In this document: positions 16,212 through 21,385 of the stretch, in pieces
How the letters are laid out: each line of letters opens with the position of its first letter
How positions within the stretch are numbered: the stretch's first letter is position 1
DNA from: DATKQY01 sp035532475
GTDB lineage: Bacteria; Actinomycetota; Acidimicrobiia; Acidimicrobiales; Bog-793
Length of the DNA stretch: 21,385 nucleotides
Assembly (NCBI GenBank): GCA_035532475.1
Contig: DATKQY010000020.1
Span: 1 to 21,385 of the forward strand
Direction of reading: 5' to 3'
The notes under the pieces: generated by a model
Seen by the model: the letters and a program-made list of their open reading frames with translations, nothing else
Databases searched by the model: none
What the model was told of the DNA's origin: nothing
Made by a program: the position numbers and the translations under genes

Positions 16212-17435
16212 TCAGTACAACGTGGTCGGCACCATCCCGAAGCGGACGCGTCCGAAGTTCTCCGCCGAGCGCTCGTGCTGCAACGTGATGTGGGTCCTGA
16301 CCTCGGCGAGGTCGCGAAAGCAACGCAGCAGCCGGTCGCCACTGCGGGTGCCGCTGGTCCCCGCCGAGCGGAAGAGGATGTCGACGGCGTCCCAGCACAG
16401 CTGGACGCAGGACTGCTCGCGGAGCAGCAGTCGGCGGTTGAGCTCGTCGTCGAACGCGACGCCGTCCTCGCGCTGGCGACGGCACCACTCCTCGTAGTCC
16501 CGCCCGGTCTGCACCAGCGCCGCCTCGGCGGTGTCCACGAGGGCATAGGCGCGCCCGTACCACTCCTGGTACAGGTGGTCCTCGCTCCGTTGCGAGGACG
16601 GCGGGTAGGACATCTTCTTCGCCCGCAGCATCTCCTCGTAGACGTCGAGCGCCGCCCAGCCGATCCCGACTGCCACCGCTACCACCTCGGAGAGCAGGAA
16701 GCTGCCGAACGGGCCCGAGTAGATCGGGTTCTCGTACAGCGCGGTCCCGGGACGATCGAAGGCCGCACCCTCCGGTCCTGGGGCCACGAGGGTGCGGTAC
16801 TCGGGAACGAAGACGTCCTCGACGACGACGCGCCGCGAGCCCGTGCCTCGCATGCCGAGGACGTCCCAGTTGTCGACGATCGAGAAGCGCTCGCGCTCGA
16901 CGAGGCAGAAGCGTGCGTCCGCCGGGGAGGCGGTGGTCTGCAGCGCGACGCCGATGAAATGGGTGGCGATGTCGCAGCCGGAGCTGTAGTCCCACGCCCC
17001 GCTCAGGCGGTAACCGCCCTCGACCGGCGTGATCCTCCCGACGGGCAGGCCCGAGAGCGGGATGACGACGTTCCCGTCGTCCCCGTAGACCTCGATCTGG
17101 GCCGCCTCCGGCCAGCTGGCGAACGTGTGCGGGTGGCCGGCTGTAAGCGCGTAGACCCAGCCGCTCGACGGACACCCCCGGGAGAGCTCGGTCGCCACCT
17201 GGTGGAAGACACCGAGCCCGAGCTCGTAGCCGCCGAAGCGTCGCGGTTGGAGGACGCGGAAGAACCCGGCGTCCACAAAATCGTCACGCGTGTCCTCGGG
17301 CAGCCTCCCGAGGGCTTCGCAGCGCTCCTGGCGCTCGCGCAGCACCCCGCGCATCGCCCGGGCCCTGGCGAGCATCTCCTCGCCGCTCAGGCCGGGCTCG
17401 GGCGCGACAATCGCGCCGCACGAAGGCGTGGTCAA
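16212..17435 (-). CDS. Group D flavin monooxygenase / acyl-CoA-dehydrogenase-fold protein (HsaA/HpaB-C2-like)
   Basis: A 407-residue protein with the acyl-CoA dehydrogenase fold: helical N-domain (20-115), beta middle domain (about 120-215, containing WDYSSGCDIATHF and VLGMRGTGSRRVVVEDVFVPE) and helical C-domain (about 240-400). It lacks an obvious acyl-CoA catalytic Glu. The PSSGWVYAL stretch (89-97) and the histidines in RTHITLQHE (380-388) resemble reduced-flavin-dependent hydroxylases such as HsaA or the HPA hydroxylase oxygenase component. A monooxygenase role is therefore likelier than acyl-CoA oxidation. Such enzymes need a flavin reductase, and none is encoded nearby. Start TTG 17435 overlaps the hydrolase stop (TTGA), a coupled arrangement. 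It is the last gene of the LLM-hydrolase operon. Confidence 0.8.
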   Translation of the reverse strand: MTTPSCGAIVAPEPGLSGEEMLARARAMRGVLRERQERCEALGRLPEDTRDDFVDAGFFRVLQPRRFGGYELGLGVFHQVATELSRGCPSSGWVYALTAGHPHTFASWPEAAQIEVYGDDGNVVIPLSGLPVGRITPVEGGYRLSGAWDYSSGCDIATHFIGVALQTTASPADARFCLVERERFSIVDNWDVLGMRGTGSRRVVVEDVFVPEYRTLVAPGPEGAAFDRPGTALYENPIYSGPFGSFLLSEVVAVAVGIGWAALDVYEEMLRAKKMSYPPSSQRSEDHLYQEWYGRAYALVDTAEAALVQTGRDYEEWCRRQREDGVAFDDELNRRLLLREQSCVQLCWDAVDILFRSAGTSGTRSGDRLLRCFRDLAEVRTHITLQHERSAENFGRVRFGMVPTTLY

Positions 17436-18253
17436 CCGAGGAATCGCTCGATCGCCGCGATGACCTCCTCCGGCACCTCGATCGGCACCATGTGACCGGC
17501 GCCCGGCACGATCCGGACGCGAGCGTCAGGGATCGCCCGCTCGAACCGGGCCGCGTAGCCGGCGGGCACCAGTCGGTCGTTCGCGCCCCACACCAGCAGC
17601 GTCGGTGCGGCGATCCGGCGCAGGCGCTTGGCGAGGCCCTTGTCGGGGATCGGCCACATGAACTTCGCGGCCGCGGAGAAGCCCTGCATCATCGGGATCA
17701 GCAGCTCGTCGACGACCTTCGGGTCGGAGACGTCGATCGTCTCGAGGCCTTCGCGCATCGCCCGGGCGCCCGGGCCGTCCGGGTCGCCCCACATAAGGCC
17801 GCCGAGCTCGGTGACCCCGACCCCGAACACGTCGGCGACGGGCTCATCGTCGTCCCACAGCCCGACCGCAGCGAGGAGGACGAGCCGCCCGACGCGCGAC
17901 GGGTAGTGCGCTGCCAGCTCCGCGGCCACCATGCCGCCGAAGGAGTGGCCGACCACGACCGCGTTCTCGAGCCCGAGCGACCCGAACACCTCTTCGTAGT
18001 GGATCGCGAGATCGTGCACGTCGTCGATCTCGCCGAGCTCGGCGAGGTCCCGGAAACCGGGAGCCATCGGGGCGACGACGTTCCAGCGCCGCGCCAGGTT
18101 GACAAGGATCTCGTCCTGCTCCGAGACGCCGCCGGCGCCGTGGAGGTAGACGACCGTCGCGGCGTCGCCACCGGGGCCGGCCTCGATGACCCGGCAGACG
18201 AGGCCGCTCGGAAGCGGCACGTCCCTGCTCGTCGTGCCCGCGGCGGTGGCCAT
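17432..18253 (-). CDS. Alpha/beta-fold hydrolase
   Basis: A 273-residue serine hydrolase. Oxyanion-hole region LHGAGG (37-42), nucleophile elbow GHSFGG with Ser104, acid Asp226 (WGANDRLVP) and base His254 (GAGHMVP) make a complete catalytic triad. A helical lid spans about 135-205. Length and motifs fit the epoxide hydrolase / meta-cleavage-product hydrolase / esterase part of the family; the exact reaction cannot be told. ATG 18253 shares one base with the LLM stop (TGATG), and the stop overlaps the monooxygenase start, so it sits in a tightly coupled operon. After a Baeyer-Villiger-type LLM monooxygenase, hydrolysis of an ester or lactone would be a natural next step (inference). Confidence 0.88.
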   Translation of the reverse strand: MATAAGTTSRDVPLPSGLVCRVIEAGPGGDAATVVYLHGAGGVSEQDEILVNLARRWNVVAPMAPGFRDLAELGEIDDVHDLAIHYEEVFGSLGLENAVVVGHSFGGMVAAELAAHYPSRVGRLVLLAAVGLWDDDEPVADVFGVGVTELGGLMWGDPDGPGARAMREGLETIDVSDPKVVDELLIPMMQGFSAAAKFMWPIPDKGLAKRLRRIAAPTLLVWGANDRLVPAGYAARFERAIPDARVRIVPGAGHMVPIEVPEEVIAAIERFLG

Positions 18254-19494
18254 CAGGCCTCCCCCCCGAGCGGCGCCGGCCGCGCCAGCTCGCTCAGGGT
18301 GTCGGTCGGCCACCAGCGGTCCTCGTACTCGTTGAACCGGTCGCGCAGCCTCGGCGCCACCTCGGTCGCGAAGCGCTCGATGTTCGCCATGGTGGTCTCA
18401 CGCGACAGGTTGCCGAACTGGAGATTGACCATCAGGTGACCGACGCGCAGGTGGTCGGCCATGTCGCTCAGGCGCTCCGTCACGGTCTCGGGGCTGCCGG
18501 CCACGACGTAGCCACGGTCGACGATCTCGGGCCACGTGAGGTCGTCGGCGAAGGCCCGCCGCGCGGCCTGCTCCACCTGGCCGACGATGCCCTTGCGCAT
18601 CGTCGCCACGCTCGTGTATCCCGGCGGGTTGGTGAAGCCGGGATAGAGGTGCAGGCAGCGGTTGAAGAAGTACAGGGCCGCCTCCGCGTACAGCTCCTCG
18701 GCCTGGGCGTCGGAGTCCGCGATGCCGATGAACTGGATGAAGCCCGCCGAGTAGGGGTTCGCCTCGGCGCCGAGACGGTCGACCGCCTCCCAGTAGCCGT
18801 CGAGCACCTGGCGGGCACGCAGGTAGCCGAAGAACGAGAGGTAGGCGTAGAGGAAGCCGTTCTGCACACACCAGTCCCACGTCTCGACGCTTCCACCGCC
18901 CGGGATCCACACCGGCGGGTGGGGCTGCTGGATCGGACGGGGCCAGACGTTCACGTAGCGGAGCTGGGTGAAGCGCCCGTTGAACGCGAACGGCTGCTCG
19001 GACTTCCACGCCTTGAGGATCAGGTCGACGCCCTCGCGGTACTTTTCGCGCAAGGTGGTCGGCGTCTGGCCCATCGCGTAGCAGGTGTCCATCGGCGTGC
19101 CGACCGGGAAACCGGCGACGAGCCTCCCGCCCGACATCACGTCGAGCATGGCGAACTCCTCGGCGACGCGCGTCGGAGGGTTGTAGAGCGCGACCGAGTT
19201 CCCCATCACGACGATCTTCGCCCGCCTGGTCCGACGCGTCAGCGTCGCCGCCATCAGATTGGGGGAAGGCATGAGCCCGTACGCGTTCTGGTGATGCTCG
19301 TTGACACAGATGCCGTCGAAGCCCATCTGGTCGGCGAACTCGAGCTCGTCGAGGTAGTCGTGGTACACGCGGTGACCGACGACCGGGTCGTACAGCTCAG
19401 ACGCGGGCAGGTCGACCCACACGCCTCGGTAACGCTGCCGGAAGTCGTCCGGCAGGTTCGGATAGGGCATCAGGTGGAAGGCGTGGAACTTCAC
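18253..19494 (-). CDS. LLM-class flavin-dependent monooxygenase (bacterial luciferase-like)
   Basis: A 413-residue luciferase-like TIM-barrel monooxygenase. Hallmarks: GFDGICVNEHHQN (58-70, the EHH motif), LYNPPTRVAEEFAMLDVMSGGRLVAGFPVG (103-132) and the PHPPVWIPGGGSVET loop. It is longer than the F420-type LLM at 2405-3361 and fits the FMNH2-dependent group, which includes alkanal, sulfonate and Baeyer-Villiger-type oxygenases; the exact class is uncertain. Start GTG 19494 (VKFHAFHLMPYP) is preferred over a longer frame because the family begins here; GGGGG lies ten bases upstream. It heads the operon with the hydrolase and group D monooxygenase genes. A promoter-like element lies at 19629-19660. 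Confidence 0.88.
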   Translation of the reverse strand: MKFHAFHLMPYPNLPDDFRQRYRGVWVDLPASELYDPVVGHRVYHDYLDELEFADQMGFDGICVNEHHQNAYGLMPSPNLMAATLTRRTRRAKIVVMGNSVALYNPPTRVAEEFAMLDVMSGGRLVAGFPVGTPMDTCYAMGQTPTTLREKYREGVDLILKAWKSEQPFAFNGRFTQLRYVNVWPRPIQQPHPPVWIPGGGSVETWDWCVQNGFLYAYLSFFGYLRARQVLDGYWEAVDRLGAEANPYSAGFIQFIGIADSDAQAEELYAEAALYFFNRCLHLYPGFTNPPGYTSVATMRKGIVGQVEQAARRAFADDLTWPEIVDRGYVVAGSPETVTERLSDMADHLRVGHLMVNLQFGNLSRETTMANIERFATEVAPRLRDRFNEYEDRWWPTDTLSELARPAPLGGEA

Positions 19495-19628
19495 GGCCGT
19501 GGAACCCCCTTCGGAGCGGCGCGCGCCCGGCAGGTGGCTGGCCACCGCGAGCGGCCGGGCGTCGCGGCCTAGGCCCGCGCTCGACGGACGTCGTCGTCCG
19601 CCGTTCGGCCCCCGGCCTGGCGGGGGCG

Positions 19629-19660
19629 AAGCTAACCGATTGCTCGCAGTCTTGTCAACA
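19629..19660 (-). promoter_or_regulatory. Putative promoter/operator of the LLM-hydrolase-monooxygenase operon (shared motif, copy 2)
   Basis: On the minus strand TTGACA (19658-19653) and TAGCTT (19634-19629) are 18 bp apart, preceded by TG as in copy 1. The spacer carries GAGCAA then GGTTA in the same register as at 12028-12059. The LLM start is 134 bp downstream, so a longer leader is implied. In the gene-free stretch 19495-19969 this and the inverted repeat at 19796-19883 are the only signals I can name. Confidence 0.6.
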
Positions 19661-19795
19661 TTCTGGGGCGTCTCGTTCGCCGACAGCTGGCGCCAGATGC
19701 CATATCGCCAGATGAGCCGGGCGAGGGCGTCACCACCCCGTGCCGCGCCGCGATCAGGCTGATGACGGGCTCGCCGAGCGCGGGCGCGCGACCGC

Positions 19796-19883
19796 GCTCG
19801 AGCCCGTCAAAGCGGCGCGCCCGGTGCTTCCGGTACTCGGCGGCGTGTCTGCCCGCGAAAACCGGTCGGCTTCGGGCTCGAGC
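19796..19883. repeat. 11-bp inverted repeat, arms 66 bp apart
   Basis: GCTCGAGCCCG (19796-19806) and CGGGCTCGAGC (19873-19883) are perfect reverse complements in the gene-free gap between the secreted protein and the LLM operon. The interior codes for nothing recognisable. It could form a long-range stem acting as a bidirectional terminator/insulator, or be chance in GC-rich DNA. Confidence 0.35.
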
Positions 19884-19969
19884 ACCATTGCCGGGCACAC
19901 CACGCGATGCCGCGCACCACACCAACGTCAGCCGGCTTCGGAGAGGACGCGAGACCCGGACGGGGTCGG

Positions 19970-20875
19970 TCACGCTCTGAGGACGAGCACCTCTGAGAAC
20001 TGACCGTCCGACAGCCACGCACGGACCTTGATCGCGTTGCCCGGCGAGATCGACACGGCCGAGTGGAGGCCGGTCGTGAAGTCCCCGACGTGCACGTACC
20101 GATGCGAAGCGGCCTTCCAGCGCCAGCGCGCGATGTGCAGGCGTGCGGTCCAGAAGGGGCTACGCGGTGCGAACACCGCCTGGAACTTGAGCAGACGGGA
20201 CTTGCCCACCGTCACCTTGTCGAACTTCACGAACAGCGCCACGCTCGCTCCCCTGATGGGGAGGACCGATGCGCCGCCAGAGGCCGCAACGACCGGCGAG
20301 GGCGTCGCGCCCCCCGGTGCGTCCGCACCGGGCGTTCCGCCCCCGCCCGTGGGGGTCGTCGTGGTCGTGGTGCTCGTCGTCGTCGACGACGGGCCCGGGG
20401 ACCCGCCGGTCGAAGTCGACGGTGCGGCTTGCACGAGGAGCACGTAGACCGCCTGCGACGTGGTGATCACCGGCTGGTCGTCGCTGTCGTTGTCGTTCAC
20501 GTCGTTCGCCGGGTCGCTATCCACCGGCTGGCACATCGAGGTGACGGTCACCGAGTACGCGGCTACGCCCGGCGCGCTCGGTGTGCCCGAAAGGGTTGCC
20601 GTTGCCGGATCGAAGGCGAGGCCCGCGGGCAGCGCGCCCTGGGTCACCTGGAGGGCCCAGCTCAGCACCGGCGACCCGGCCGCCGTGAACACGAAGCTGA
20701 ACGGCTGTCCGGCGGTCGCCTCCGCCGGAGGCGAGCCGGAGGTGAGCTGAGCTGGTGCGCACCCGCTCTGTTGCGCCCCGGCCGGGGTCGCCACGAGCGT
20801 CACCGCCAACGCCGAAAGCGGAAGTGCCGCAAGTCCGAGCACGGTGAACACCCTCGGCTTCCGAGCTATGCGCAT
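19970..20875 (-). CDS. Secreted protein with Ig-like (He_PIG-type) domain and Ser/Thr/Gly-rich linker
   Basis: A 301-residue exported protein of unknown function. A Sec signal peptide is clear: basic MRIARKPR, hydrophobic core (9-29), and a likely cleavage after PAGA (31-34). Residues about 45-112 look like a putative-Ig (He_PIG) fold, with GLAFDPATATLSGTPSAPG as its signature. An acidic Asp/Asn-rich insert (119-133) follows. Then comes a low-complexity linker (151-195) with a run of Ser/Thr and Gly/Pro, and a compact basic, Trp-containing C-terminal domain (about 205-301). Cys39 and Cys115 could pair. Start ATG 20875 is set by GAGAGGA six bases upstream; the frame stays open further but without a signal. 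It may be a surface or matrix protein; I do not recognise the C-terminal domain. Confidence 0.8.
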   Translation of the reverse strand: MRIARKPRVFTVLGLAALPLSALAVTLVATPAGAQQSGCAPAQLTSGSPPAEATAGQPFSFVFTAAGSPVLSWALQVTQGALPAGLAFDPATATLSGTPSAPGVAAYSVTVTSMCQPVDSDPANDVNDNDSDDQPVITTSQAVYVLLVQAAPSTSTGGSPGPSSTTTSTTTTTTPTGGGGTPGADAPGGATPSPVVAASGGASVLPIRGASVALFVKFDKVTVGKSRLLKFQAVFAPRSPFWTARLHIARWRWKAASHRYVHVGDFTTGLHSAVSISPGNAIKVRAWLSDGQFSEVLVLRA

Positions 20876-21113
20876 GCTGGTCCTCTCGATGATGGTCGAT
20901 CCTTCGCGATGTGCCCGATCCCGGACGTGGTGCTCCACCGCGTTCGGACCGCGGCGGCTCCTCACCCCGTGCAGGAGCTGCTGTTACTGCGCGTGTCGCT
21001 GTCGTGACGCGAGCGGCCCGCAGGCGCGCCGGGGCTGGCACGCCCGACGCGAGCGCCTGACCGACCGGACCCCCCGCCCTCTCCGCCCCTGCTCCCCGCC
21101 TCGACCTCCGGGT

Positions 21114-21181
21114 CGTCACGAGGAGACGTCAGCGGTACGGCCAGGAGGAGCCTCCCCTGACGTGCTCTACGGGTCGTGACG
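21114..21181. repeat. Nested inverted repeats upstream of the secreted-protein gene
   Basis: Three stems lie inside one another: CGTCACGA (21114-21121) with TCGTGACG (21174-21181); ACGTCAG (21126-21132) with CTGACGT (21157-21163); and GGAG/CTCC around GAGC (21144-21155). This is about 240 bp upstream of the secreted-protein start. It could be a leader RNA structure or nested operators. I could not match it to a known riboswitch family. Confidence 0.4.
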
Positions 21182-21193
21182 CTCGAGTCGCAC

Positions 21194-21230
21194 CGGTCGT
21201 TTCCCGGCATCAACGACGACGAAACGACCG
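21194..21230. repeat. 10-bp inverted repeat, candidate operator or hairpin
   Basis: CGGTCGTTTC (21194-21203) and GAAACGACCG (21221-21230) are perfect reverse complements separated by 17 bp. No T-run follows on either strand, so an intrinsic terminator is unlikely. It neighbours the nested repeats at 21114-21181. Nothing further is recognisable in 21231-21385. Confidence 0.4.
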
Positions 21231-21385
21231 TTGTCCCGTCCGCACCGCTAGACCGTAGCAGGCCGAGTTCGGGCGAATCTGGCCGCTTTCAGTGATGTTC
21301 TGACCACGCTGCGCAACAGTCCTCCACGGGATCCGAGCCGCGGGCGGGCCGGCGGAGCCGGACGCGGTCGTGGGCCCCCCCCCCC

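Noticed and set aside
19632..20018. Small minus-strand frame in the gap between the secreted protein and the LLM operon
   Set aside because: It runs through the promoter element and the inverted repeat, has biased shadow-like composition, and shows no motif.
20962..21213. Small frame upstream of the secreted protein
   Set aside because: Low-complexity Arg/Gly/Ser sequence without a ribosome-binding site, overlapping the nested repeats.
20876..21260. Known riboswitch (c-di-AMP or c-di-GMP class) before the exported protein
   Set aside because: The expected conserved core sequences could not be found on the minus strand; only unclassified stems are present.
21374..21385. C-run at the window end
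   Set aside because: A terminal homopolymer at the edge looks like a contig-end or sequencing artefact, not a biological feature.

Overview
This window is very GC-rich chromosomal DNA with dense, often overlapping genes and many GTG/TTG starts. Gene content (oligoribonuclease, dUTPase, two luciferase-like flavin or F420 oxidoreductases, NarL/DesK-type signalling, an Fpg/Nei glycosylase ending in NGRVLADRRLSRLLR) fits a high-GC Actinomycetota, possibly an Acidimicrobiia-type lineage. The phylum is a fairly safe inference; the class is a guess. I see no insertion sequence, phage gene or CRISPR array.

Layout. (a) 1-5000, housekeeping: tRNA-Gly(GCC) with encoded CCA, dut (-) divergent from orn (+), then on the minus strand an AcuI/YhdH-type zinc-free reductase and an LLM/F420-type oxidoreductase, then a secreted PQQ-like beta-propeller (+). 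(b) 5269-10763, signalling: a NarL/LuxR response regulator and a receiver-only protein (+) face a two-gene minus-strand operon, a GAF-PAS-GAF-GGDEF-EAL protein and a membrane PAS histidine kinase. The receiver and kinase genes overlap tail to tail. (c) 11017-11853, an Fpg/Nei-family DNA glycosylase. (d) 12028-19660, a catabolic-looking island: SDR dehydrogenase (+), PF12831-type FAD oxidoreductase (-), split aconitase X (large and small subunits, +), and a translationally coupled minus-strand operon of LLM monooxygenase, alpha/beta hydrolase and a group D (acyl-CoA-dehydrogenase-fold) monooxygenase. (e) 19970-20875, a secreted Ig-like/Ser-Thr-rich protein with a hairpin-rich upstream region.

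The most interesting part is the island. A nearly identical promoter-like element (TTGACA, 18 bp, TANNNT, with extra conserved bases in the spacer) stands upstream of both the SDR gene and the LLM operon, more than 7 kb apart and on opposite strands. It ties the two units into one probable regulon. The enzyme set (alcohol/ketone dehydrogenase, two reduced-flavin-type monooxygenases, a hydrolase, an FAD oxidoreductase and an AcnX dehydratase) looks like a degradation pathway for an unidentified hydroxylated, alicyclic or heterocyclic substrate. It matches neither hydroxyproline catabolism nor the archaeal mevalonate shunt as I know them. The substrate cannot be read from sequence alone.
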